Translations under genes and position numbers: made by a program
Shown here: positions 10,485-20,800 of the stretch, piece after piece
Numbering within the stretch: the first letter of the stretch is position 1
Layout: each line of letters starts with the position of its first letter
Assembly: GCA_030267905.1 (NCBI GenBank)
Contig: BRXX01000087.1
Span: 42,292-106,291 of the forward strand
Direction of reading: 5' to 3'
DNA from: Triparma verrucosa
Lineage: Eukaryota > Sar > Bolidophyceae > Parmales > Triparmaceae
Length of the DNA stretch: 64,000 nucleotides
Notes under the pieces: generated by a model
What the model was told of the DNA's origin: nothing
The model's input: only the letters and a program-made list of their open reading frames with translations
Databases searched by the model: none

Positions 10485-12567
10485 TCACTCATCTCCCAGA
10501 ATCCAACAATCATTTCCCACTTCCTCAACGCCCCATCTGTCCTCTGGATCAACCTCTAGCAGCCCAAGCACAACCCGTTTGCCCCCGTCTGAAACCTTGT
10601 AAGGCTCGAAGATCCAGTCGCCCCGGTCCTTCTTAAAGCGCTCAAAGCGCTCGCAGTTTCGGAGGTCTGATCCGAAGGGAAGGCTCCCACAAAGCATAGC
10701 AAAAAGGATCACCCCCAAACTCCAGCAGTCTGCCTTCCTCCCATCGTAAGGTTTATTGCTCGTGACCTCCGGCGCCACGTAGTGGGGACTGCCCACGACG
10801 CTCGTCAGGCGCTTAACGGGAGTAGGAGGGAGGAGGGTAGTTGGAGGCGGTGTGTTGAGGGTGGTGGCGGTGGAGGGGAGGAGGGGCATGGGCGGGGGTG
10901 CCGAGGGCGGAAGCTGTGGCGAGCGCACGAGGATTGTTTGTTTTTGTAGGGGTTAGAATTGAGTGGGTGGGTTGCGAAAGAGGCATGTGCCCCCACGAAC
11001 GCTCACCTCAAATGCAGGCAGTGGGCTGCCGGGGATCATCATCTGGGGGAAGAGGGGTGAAAGGCCTGTCACGGGAGAGTACCCAGTCAAGCTATTCTGG
11101 CTCGAGCTGCCGGGAGACTGCTGAGGTATAGGCAGAGGCGTGGAGAACTTGGGGAGGGAGAGGCTGGGAGGCGGGCTCGGAGTGGGCGTCATGAAAGTTG
11201 GAGTGTGGTCAGGTGTTGCGGGGGCCTTGTGGTTCTCGTGGATCATGGCCGAGAGACCAAAATCGGCAATCTTCAGGATGTCAGGAGAAGAGGGAGAGAA
11301 GAGTAGGTTCTCCGGCTTCAAATCGCGGTGAGCGACGCCTCTTTCGTGCATCCATTTCACTCCGTTGAGGACTTGCTTGAACCAGTCTTTCATGCTGCGA
11401 CGAGCGAAGCGGGAGCTCGTGACGTTAGAAGCAGCGCAGAAGTTTGCAGCAGCAACGTTACGTACGGAAATGTTGGCTATGTACGTCGATATCCAGTATA
11501 CACGCCTCCTCAGCTCGTCGCTTCGCTCCTCATATATTCTCACCTCTCCTCCTCCCCACCGTCCCTTATCCTGTCGAAAGCCTCCTCGCCCCTCTCCATG
11601 ATGACAAAGGTGGTGCTCTTCGAGTCCGTGACGTGCTCCAGCGTCTTGTATATAGTGAGGATGTTCTGGTGAGGAGTCACGAGGGACTGGTGTCGGTACT
11701 CCCGCCCGCTCAAGCGTCTATGCCTCAGGTAATTTAAATACTTCGGAGCAACGACGGGGACGACAATCGTGCCCAGCTGCTCCGTGTACACCGTCGTGTC
11801 TACGTTCCTGACCTCCACGGCGCTGACACTCGGGGGGGAGAAGGAGGCGCCCCCAAAGCTGCAAGAGGGCGGGAGGGGGGGTGATTGGTTAGAATAGAAT
11901 GAGTAGAATGAGCGAAGCGAAGAGTTTGTTTGACCCTTGTATTGACCGACGCATTTCCGTTCTTTTTCTGTTCTTCTCACCTCCTGCCGTTCGTATCAGA
12001 GCTATTATTGTCCAGACTGTCTAAGTACGAGTCGAACATGGCCTGATCCAAACCAAAGCACGTCAAACCCCAAAGCTTCCTAGCCTGCCTCAGCGTCAGC
12101 TCCTTCAAATTACCCCCAACCATGATAGCGGCAGTCAGCGGAACGGACCTGGGCGAGTCGGTGAACGTCCCAGACTCCTTCTGGAGGAGGAGAGTGCGAA
12201 TCAAGTGCGTGTGCGGGTTGCCGAGCCACCAAATATTCTTGGAAGTTACCTGCTCCATAACTCCCCCGACCTCCCTGACCTCCTCCCCCTTTACCACTAC
12301 CAAAAATGCTCGCAGATGCGAGGTGCTCAGCATACGATATCCGGTGGGACTGAGAACTTTGACAGCAACGTCAGACTCGGCGGGGCGCCCAGGCGAAGGG
12401 TCCTGCGAAGGGTTCATGCACTGCGCAGAGTACACCACGCCGGAAGAGCCTCCTCCAAGGTAAGAGTTAAGGACGTACTCTGGGTTTTGAGGAGTCTGAG
12501 CAAGGCTTATAATGGAACCATCGAATGTACACTCCGATAACTCATCATTGGGCGAGAGGAGGGGCAT
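10485..12567 (-). CDS. Ser/Thr protein kinase with long activation-segment insert
   Basis: Four exons on the minus strand (12567-11981, 11858-11544, 11394-11007, 10913-10485; phases 2, 2, 0) give 572 residues. The glycine loop is LGGGSSGVVYSA (about 38) and the ATP lysine is in VAVKVL (about 70). The catalytic loop is HRDLKPEN (about 322), the Mg-binding motif DFG is near 342, and YVAPE is near 478. All key catalytic residues are present, so it should be active. About 135 residues separate DFG from APE, against the usual 20-35; the extra is Pro/Ser-rich. A second insert splits the N-lobe. The C-lobe (DCWSLGVILFAML) is of CAMK/SNF1 style. The substrate is unknown. All three introns have at least partial introner features. 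Confidence 0.88.
10914..11006 (-). mobile_element. Possible introner in kinase intron 3
   Basis: 93 bp intron starting GTGAGCG, with a TTCTAACC branch site and a CGTGCGCTCGCCACAG end. Only the 3' end resembles the family, so this may be an ordinary intron. Confidence 0.35.
11395..11543 (-). mobile_element. Introner in kinase intron 2
   Basis: 149 bp. It begins GTGAG, then GAGGAGCGAAGCGACGAGC, has GCTTCTAACG in the middle, and ends CGCTTCGCTCGTCGCAG. The ends are clear inverted repeats. Phase 2. Confidence 0.8.
11859..11980 (-). mobile_element. Degraded introner in kinase intron 1
   Basis: 122 bp starting GTGAGAAG, with CTTCGCTTCGCTCATTC in the middle rather than at the end, then TTCTAACC and a C-rich tract before TTGCAG. 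It may be an introner with a newer acceptor. Phase 2. Confidence 0.45.
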
Positions 12568-12774
12568 GGCTGAGGTCTAAATTGGACCAGAAGAGAGAAT
12601 CGGTCCAGCGACACTGGTCTATAATGCTATATTTATATATGAAGGAGCCGTTCGTAAACGTGAGATTTCGTCTACCCCTAACCCTGACTATGTAAAACAA
12701 CCTCTACGTGCGGTATATTGTTGTGAATGCGAGTTAAGGTCTATTAACCACCAGAGAGAGACCAATGAGGCAAA

Positions 12775-13803
12775 ATGCAAAATTCTGCAGAGCTCATGGC
12801 AGCGCTGGTGATCAAATCAATCCTCCAGACGTCTATCTTTTTAAAATTATACTTTATACGCTCTGTATCTATTCTTTCCGACGTTTTTTCCAAAAAGAGC
12901 TTTGGCGGGAAGTCGTATTTGCAGCAGGCAATCAACAATATGAACACGAAGTCAAAGACAGTCTTCAGGCCCAAGTTATTCGACAAGAAGGTCGCTCTGG
13001 TTACAGGCGGCGGTACGGGTATCGGCTTTGCGATCGCCACGGAGCTATCCCTCGCCGGTGCAACGGTGTGGATCTCCGGACGATCAGAGGAGAAACTGGA
13101 CGACGCAGAGAAAAGGCACTTCAAAGAAACCGGGCTCCGTCTTCTCACGCAACCGTGCGACATTAGAAACGCAACCGATGTGGATGCATTAACGTCTGAG
13201 GTCCTCACGAAATCCGGTTCAATAGATATCTTGATAAACAACGCTGGCGGGCAGTTTCCCTGCTCTGCCGAGGAGCTGTCGAACAAGGGTTTCATGGCGG
13301 TGGTGAACCTCAACCTTCTGGGCACGTTCAGCATGTGTCGAGAGGTTTTCAACAAATACATGTCCACTCACGGTGGGTCGATAGTGAACATAACGTTAGG
13401 AATGAACAATGGTATGCCGCTCATGGCACATTCAGGGGCAGCCAGAGCCGGCGTCGAGAACATGACGAAGACGCTGAGCCAAGAGTGGATCGCTAGCGGA
13501 GTAAGGATAAATTGCGTGAGACCGGGAATAATATATACGGAGTCTGGCTTCGACAATTACAAGGGTCTTGGAGACGACGTGCTGAACAAGATAGTAAGGA
13601 GCATTCCTGCAAAGCGCTTGGGGACCGCAGAGGAGGTCGCCTCTGCGGCGGTGTTCCTGAGCTCCGATGGGGCGCGCTACATCACCGGGCAAAGCCTCGC
13701 CGTCTGCGGCGGGCAGTCTTTCACGCACTTGGCGATTTTTGAGCAGGAGGACAAGGTCGGTTTGATCCCGTACGGCGCGCTCCCCCTCAAAGCTAGATTA
13801 TAA
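12775..13803 (+). CDS. PECR: Peroxisomal trans-2-enoyl-CoA reductase-like SDR
   Basis: A single exon of 342 residues. It has the Rossmann TGGGTGIG NAD(P) loop at about residue 77, NNAGG at about 158, and the PECR-type segment HSGAARAGVENMTK with the following RINCVRPGIIY. Family role: NADPH-dependent reduction of trans-2-enoyl-CoA in fatty acid chain elongation. The last three residues, ARL, are a plausible PTS1 peroxisome signal. The first 55 residues do not belong to the fold; a later Met (MNTKSKTVFRP, 12942) would give a protein of about the usual length (some 285 residues), so the start is uncertain. The canonical SDR Tyr is replaced by His in this segment, as I recall also for animal PECR. 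The stop lies 95 bp from the convergent DNAJB gene. Confidence 0.88.
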   Translation: MQNSAELMAALVIKSILQTSIFLKLYFIRSVSILSDVFSKKSFGGKSYLQQAINNMNTKSKTVFRPKLFDKKVALVTGGGTGIGFAIATELSLAGATVWISGRSEEKLDDAEKRHFKETGLRLLTQPCDIRNATDVDALTSEVLTKSGSIDILINNAGGQFPCSAEELSNKGFMAVVNLNLLGTFSMCREVFNKYMSTHGGSIVNITLGMNNGMPLMAHSGAARAGVENMTKTLSQEWIASGVRINCVRPGIIYTESGFDNYKGLGDDVLNKIVRSIPAKRLGTAEEVASAAVFLSSDGARYITGQSLAVCGGQSFTHLAIFEQEDKVGLIPYGALPLKARL

Positions 13804-13898
13804 ACAATGCAACGCAACGTTTGAATTCAAAACCTCTCCTCTCAGTTTTGTTCTACACACACACACATTATCTTCCAACATTCCCTCCTCCAATCAAT

Positions 13899-15282
13899 CT
13901 AATCCTTCTTCTCCTCGGCCACGGTCTCGTCCACAACGACATCCGTCTCTGCCGTCACGGTTCCAGCGAGGGTCTCTCTTAACACCTTCTTCTTTCCCTC
14001 CTCGAGGAAGTTGGGGAAAAGGATCTTGAAGCGAATAATGAGATCTCCGTTACCTCCCTTCTTCAGGGGCATGCCCTCCCCGACGATGCTCTTCTCGTAG
14101 CCGGGGGAGACGACCTCGGGGCAGGGCAGACTAAGCTTCCTGCCGTCCAAGGTGGGCACCGTGATGGCGCACTCTGTCAGAGCATCGCTCAAGCTGCGAG
14201 CGTGAAGATTGGGGTTAGATACTGCAGCAACAGAGGGGCTCCTGTACTATTTATTATTTCGGCTCACCTGATCTTGGCGGTGAAAACCAGGTTGCCGCCC
14301 TCGCGGCTGAGGCACTTGTGTTCCACCTCCGTCAGCACGAAAACTACGTCCGCGGGGACAATATCGACGCCCTCGTCTCCCTCGCAGGGGAACGTAATTT
14401 TGGTTCCCTTCTTCCACCCGGGCTTGACACTGACGGACAGCACCTTGCTCTCGTCGACCAAATCGCTCCCGTCAGCGTTGAACCTCTTGCGCGTCACCAT
14501 CATCTTCTTGACGCAGCCGTTGTAAAGCTCCTCAAGGGTGCAAGGCAGGTCCTTGACGACCGCGTCCATCTTCTTTGGCCCGGGCTTCTTCAGCCTGCTG
14601 GTGAAGGGTGTGCTCTCGCCGAAGCCAAAGTCGGCGAAGGGGTTGGCAGTTCCGAAGAAGCTTTCGAAGATCTCGTTTCCGTTGTTCTGGTACTCGTAGC
14701 CGTTGCGGTCTCCGTTGGCGTCAGGGACTCCGTCCTTCAGGCCTTCGTAGCCGAACTGGTCGTAGACTGCGCGCTTGCTCTTGTCCGAAAGCACATCGTA
14801 AGCCTCGGCAATAGCTTGGAATTTGATCTCAGCCTCCTCTTTCTTGTCGGCATTCTTGTCAGGGTGCCACTGCATGGCAAGCTTGCGGTAGCTGCGCGGG
14901 GGGAGCGTTCGGGTCGGGTTAGAGAGGATTCTAAGAGTTCAATTGGGGAGGTGGGGGGGCGCCCGTCCTAGGTTCGAGGTTTGGATCAGAGAACTTTTGG
15001 GACACCGCTCGTCTGTGGCAAGGAGGCCGGGTTGCCCGCGCATCTGTCCCACATCCCTCCTGCCGAGGCACTTGCAACTGGAAGTTCCGTCGGCAGTGAA
15101 GGCGCTCTTGGTACATCAAATTGTCAAAAAGGACGAAGCTGTCTGTTAAAACCCAAACTCATACTCAAGCCCTGCCACACATTCCGCGCGAGTACTTACG
15201 CTCTCTTGATCTCCGCATCAGAAGCTCCTTTGGACAGGCCAAGGGCCCCATAGTATTCGGGGTTTTGCCCTGAATCAGCCAT
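13899..15282 (-). CDS. DNAJB: DnaJ subfamily B co-chaperone (type II Hsp40)
   Basis: Three exons on the minus strand (15282-15200, 14891-14268, 14193-13899; phase 2 at both joins) give 333 residues. The J domain (1-70) holds HPD in MQWHPDKN and ends VYDQFGYEGLKDG. A short G/F-like stretch follows. Two beta-sandwich substrate domains come next (DLPCTLEELYNGCVKKMMV; KPGWKKGTKITFPCEGDEG; PADVVFVLTEVEHKCLSREG; VVSPGYEKSIVGEGMPLKKG). There is no zinc-finger domain, so it is type II. Length and sequence suit DNAJB1, or the ciliary radial-spoke DNAJB13; I cannot separate them. The acidic tail ends EEKKD. The first intron (308 bp) is unusually long for this window. It is divergent from the GYF/SH3 gene, with starts 108 bp apart. 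Confidence 0.92.
14194..14267 (-). mobile_element. Short introner in DNAJB intron 2
   Basis: 74 bp. The 3' part TATCTAACCCCAATCTTCAC then GCTCGCAG is almost the same as in the WD40-gene intron 9838-9904. The 5' part differs. Confidence 0.55.
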
Positions 15283-15390
15283 TTTGATATTTAACGATGC
15301 TGATTTCCAGCAAATCACGTGGGGGAGAAGCCCTTTTGGAGAAAGTTAAGAAACTTGACACCAAGAAGGACAAACACGAACAAAATAACA

Positions 15391-17593
15391 ATGCCGGATT
15401 GGTTCTACGGCGACGAGAACGGAGACCAGCAGGGGCCGGTGCATATTTCAGAGCTCCGCTCGCTGTATGCACAGAAAAGTATCATGGCAGACACCTTGCT
15501 ATGGAACGAGACGATGGAGGAATGGCTTGAGCTCAGCGAGCTGCCCGACCTGATGAAGAGGCTTGACCAGCCACCGCCCCCTCCCAAGAGCCAGCGTGTG
15601 CCCAGCATCGCGCCGCCCGCGGCCCCTGTGCCTCCTGGGGGGGACAAGGACGACTGGGAGCTAGTCGAGAACTCTTCTCATCAACCTCCTGTAGGAAGCC
15701 CAGCAAGCAAGAACACCGGGGGCTCGCCAGTTCTCGTTGAGCGTCCGAGCAGTAATAAGGAGAAGGCACATATCAGCTACAACGACGACGGCGACGACTA
15801 CAACGACATCGGCCTCAAGAAAGTTGGGTACAGAGATGGAGAGGTGAGGCGTCAAGCTACTACACTGCTCAGATAATGGGCTCGCAATCTAACCCTAACT
15901 CGCCACCCTCTCACTCTCACTCATACAGGGAGGTCGACAGGACCAGTACACTCCGGGCTGGGCGCTGGGCGACGAAACGAGGGACGATATCATGCAGACG
16001 GCGGTCTCGAAAGACCTGGCAGAAAAGTTGGGCATTGAAAGCAACCCGACCCCCACCGAGTACACCAACAACCTGGGACTGAAGGTCACCGGAAATTCCG
16101 TCCAGGGGAGCATGTACGGAGATTACTCCGACATCGGGGGCAAAAACGCCGGGGGCAGGAAGATCGACGGAACTGTTGATGATTATCAAGGCACGAGTAG
16201 CGCATCCCTCCACAAGCAGAACATGGACAAGACAGGCGTCGAGAAGGGCACGGTGAAGAGCATGAGAGCCGCAGCATTCGGAAGCAAGAGGAGCGAGAAG
16301 ACAGACGAGATTGCGCCGGGAGTGAAGATGATCACCGCCAAGAGCTTGGACAACACCCTTGACATTATCTACAACGTCATCAACGAGAACACCGATGGCG
16401 TGAAAATTACGCTCGATTTTGGAGGGTCTAGCGGAATATCGCTGGAGGGCGGGCTCGGATCCGGCGAGAAGCTCAAGGTGGAGGCGTTCGTCGATGCTCA
16501 GGAGAAGATGCAAGTGGCGAAGGTCACCCAGCTGCCCGGGCAGTTGGCCAGCGTGAGAATAGCGGTGGGGGTCGCAGGCGCCCTGGGCGGGAGGGGGAAC
16601 GCGCCTGCTGCGCCAGCCCGCCGCAACAGCGTCAGGGTTGCCGACGCCGAGCGCAAACAGCTGGCCCCAAACCTCTTCCTTCTCAAGCAAAAAGTTTCCA
16701 GCCCTCTCGGGTACATTTATAGCATCGAGAACGGGCGCACCAAGGATTATTCTTTCAGCATGGACTTCGAGGGAAGCAAAAATATCAGGATCGAGGGCAA
16801 GGCGAGCGACGTCACAAAAGTGGAGGTTGTTGTAGCGCCCGGGGACACAGTAACAGTCGCCACTGTCGTTCAGGCGATGATGACAGAAGGAATTGCGGTC
16901 AAGACAAAGATGGGTGTGAAGGAGCTGAAGACAGCCTCTGCTCCGAGGGGTGGCGGCGGCGGACTTGGAGGGGGAGCGGGAGTGGGAGGAGGCGTTGAAC
17001 TCCGAGGTCCGGCTGGAAGCAGCTTGAAAAAGGCCATCAAGAACTACCGTGCTGCCAAGGGGGATGAAATGGACGTTTTTGAAGGCGACGAAATCTTTTT
17101 GCAGGGAGGTAATGCCGGCGACGGAGATGGCTGGGTCGTTGGAATTAACGCGAGGAGTGGAGCCGCTGGCCTCGTTCCCGCCGACGTTCTGGCCGACGCA
17201 GTGGATGGAGCAGGGTCCGGAGGTGGAAGCTTCAACAACGTTTACAGGAAGTCCCCCTCAGGGGGATGGGCCGGAGGAAAGGCCAAGGCCGTCGAGACTG
17301 TCGACGTCGTTCCGAGAAAAGCACCGGGCCCGCCTCTTCCGCCGAAGAAGAACCTAGGCCCGAGGGCCCAGCCGCTGGGACAGCCCCAGCCAGTTGCCCT
17401 CGCCGGCATGGGCGGCGCAGGCAGGGAAGGGTTGGTGAGCTACGGCGACAGGACCGTCAGCTACACCAACGAGTCCAAGAAATTTGCTGGAATCAGAGTG
17501 GACCCGAGATCTGGAAAGGTCACGCAGCTAGCTCCGGGCCAGACCAAAACATGGGTCAGAGAGGACGCCGTTGTTCGAGGATATGAGAGATAA
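15391..17593 (+). CDS. GYF-like and SH3 domain adaptor protein
   Basis: Two exons, 15391-15843 and 15929-17593 (phase 0), give 705 residues. An N-terminal GYF_2-type domain (WFYGDENGDQQGPVHISELR, residues 4-55) is followed by a Pro-rich linker. Two copies of a C2- or calpain-III-like beta domain appear (about 280-340 and 395-460). An SH3-like domain follows (KNYRAAKGDEMDVFEGDEIF to GLVPADVL, about 515-565), then a Pro/Gly-rich region and a C-terminal KFAGIRVDPRSGKVTQLAPG segment. The two beta domains share a pattern (YNVINENTDGVKITLDFGGS; YSIENGRTKDYSFSMDFEGS), so they look like an internal duplication. The likely role is a cytosolic scaffold that binds Pro-rich partners. I know no orthologue. 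Confidence 0.82.
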
Positions 17594-17867
17594 AGAGGGG
17601 AGAGCGTTTTTTCGAAGCGACTCGACGCGCCAAATATATTACATTAAGGCGCGCTTTTTGATAGACAAACTATCTGCATTGTTTTTAATTTCTTAATTTC
17701 TCAAGGGTGGGGGGGGGGGGAGAAGTTGGGGGGAGAAGAGTAACCCTAGCCTAGGGAGAAGACAGGTATAGTTCTCAACCTGTCATCTCCCTCTCCAAAA
17801 ATCTACCCAATTTTCTTGAGTTACATAGCCGAATCGAGATTACAAAATCAACCCGGATATCGACAAT

Positions 17868-20800
17868 ATGAAGAAGATGCTATCAAGTCCGTTCTCAAAG
17901 GGAGGAAAACGAAGTGGAGACTGGATTAGGTAAGATAGTGATTGCCTTACCCTAACCCTGCTGCTGTCTTAACACCAACAACTCCTCACAGACGACACGA
18001 CGACACTTATGACCACGACTACTTCGAGGACCAAGCTACTGGTAGGGTCACGTGGTCGTCCCACCAGACGCATTCTGATGCGGGATCACAACCAGGAAGC
18101 CCGTCAAGTGTCTTGTCTACTAAGACGCCGACTAGCACATCAAGCCCCTCTAGTGTTGGGTCGGTAAAAACCGTCAATAGTCAACTGAGCATAAAGAGAA
18201 GCAACGAAACTGTTCTGGGAGGTTCTGGAGGAGGCCTCTTGGACGACACCTACAATCCAATGTCAGGAAAGCAGGTAAGCAAGGATGACGAGCTGAGAAC
18301 TGTACATCGAACTAACTCGGTGGCTGAACAGGACGACCATAACACCACGATCTCCTGGGACGAAAGCGCCACTCCGTCTCCCTCTAGGAGGAAGAAGCAG
18401 AAGAAAGGATTCATGAAACGGCTAACGTCGTGGAACCCGAGGAGTTCTATTTCCTCCTCTGGCGGCAGTGTAAATTCGTTTGGCGTTCCGAGCCCTCCGG
18501 CGAGTCCTGGGTCGGTTCAGATGAAAGTCTTCAAAGGCCAAGCCACTCTAGGCGACGATCTGAGCAGCCTTGGGAAGGAGAGCTACGACTACCATAACGA
18601 CCCGAAGTACTTGGCGGGGCGTGCCCGTCGCTGGTTTGTCTTTTTGGTCTTCGCCGCGGTTTTCTTTTTTGGCGGAGGCTTTGGAATGGCCTATGTTCTG
18701 ACAGAAGGCTTCACAATGTGGGGAGACGAGGGTGGGCCTGAAGCGGCCAGCGACGTGCCGGTGCTTTCGGAAGAGGAGGTGAATTCAAGGCTCTCCTTCG
18801 CGGCCTGCTCGGAGGACAAGGCCTTCCTCCGTCAGATTCTGCGCGGAGAGGACTCGAGTACCGTCCAACTTACAGACGACATTAGCATCCACAGCATCGC
18901 AGCGAAAATAGAGGTCGTTAACGAAGTGCCCACTGTCTCTATCGTGAGGGGAAAGGTCTCCTTCGAAAGCACGCTTCTCCTCCTCGACATGTTGCCGACT
19001 AAATTGAGCCCCGCTCTGGATACGAGCCTTTGCGGCCAGCGAATGTTCGAGATTCCAGTTACGGTCAGACAGGAGCCTGTCGACATGAAGACTGACATGG
19101 GAGTGAACTTTCCTCTGACCCTTGACAGCGCGACTGGCCTTCTCCGTTTCACGACGAGCAGAAAGGTCAACAAGAATGAGCTGACTTCCGTTGGCGAAAA
19201 TCGCAGGTTGATAAATAAAGAGGACCGTGTGCATTATTACGTGGATTTTTTCACAATTCAAGGGACCGCGGTACTCGGCCAAATACCTTCCCTCCTCTCC
19301 CCCATATACAGTGCCAACGAGGATGTGGATATAAACATCGATTTTCACACCACGGAAAGCGCCTTCACCGCCACAATCACGGATCCTGTGTCCGTCGACT
19401 TTGAAAAGCTCGTCACCACGTCGACGTGCCTTCAGTTTGCGCCCTTGGAGCTAATTGCAGGCGTCAACACAGCTCCGAACACCATGGCGGTTTCCTACAA
19501 CTTGATCAAGGGCCTCACCGTCTCGGGTCGAGCAGACATCACGGGAAGCCTGCAAAGCATCACCACCGCGCCTGACTCAGTTTCTACGGATATTGAGTTC
19601 ATCTCCCCCCCCAACTGCATGGACCCCTACTTCCGTGTGCTGACCCCGGCCCCTCCCCCGACCACAGCCGCTACAGCCACCAAGACAATATCAACCATCA
19701 AGGTAAGAGAAGCGTGATGATGGTCACTTTATTACTATTGGGTTAGGGTTACACGATTGTTGATCCACAGCGCGTTGACTCAGCGTAATGTAATTAGAAT
19801 TTATTTTCTCACCGTTTTTTTAGACCGTCAAGTTCGAGCGCCTGAGTAACGCCACTACGGTGACAGCAACCGAAAGAATGCTCGTCGACGCACGAGGTGG
19901 GCCCGTTAATATCGAAGTTGACGAAAACGGAGAAGGAGTGGTTGTGGACGACAAGTGGAGCATATTCTCGCGACCGAAGCCCTACACGCCTCCCTTCGTC
20001 GCAGACGTAGTCATAACATCGCAGGCAACAGAGGGATTCAAGGTTTCCTCTCCGTACTATACCGAAAAATTAACGCAAAGGACTCGCCTCTACAATGATC
20101 GACCTTATCGCTACGATCGATTTCCCAAATTCCTCGAAGACATGACGGTTGTGTTACCGAGCAACGAGGACGCTGCCTGGCCCGGAGAGTTCGAGAAGGA
20201 CAACATGGACTCCCTCTTCTGCGTCTCGACCACCGAGAACACCCCAGCGGTGTACGTAATTATCTCTAATGAGATGCTGAACGTCCCCGACTGGCTGTCG
20301 GTCTCTTACCAGCGTCTCCAAAACGCCGAAATTGGAAGTCAGACAATTTCTTGGACATCTTGGAGCAGCAGATACAACATCTACTGGCGGCCGCTCAACG
20401 GTGACGACGAACCGTGTTTCGGTTTGAACGGAGAACAGTTGGACCTGATGTACACGGTGGCATTCGGCGATCTGCCTCCTTCGTCGATCACTCGCTTTGA
20501 CGAAGAGTCAGAGGAGGAGATAATTGACGACAATTTCACGAACGATTTCGAGCTCAGGGACGGCATTGTTCACTTGGACTTTGACGACAAGGGGTCGCCC
20601 CATTCCCTCTACATCGCTGGCGAATTGACTCTCTATATCGGTTTTGTCAAGTCCGTCGTTCCGGTAACTGTCTTCTTCCACACTGACCTCTCGAATTTTC
20701 GCTTCACAGCCCGCAATGTGGAAGTGACGTCGTTCACATCGGCCATCTCGGCTGTAGCACCGACGACGTCCCCCGCACCTCTCATGGAGCAAAGTCACGA

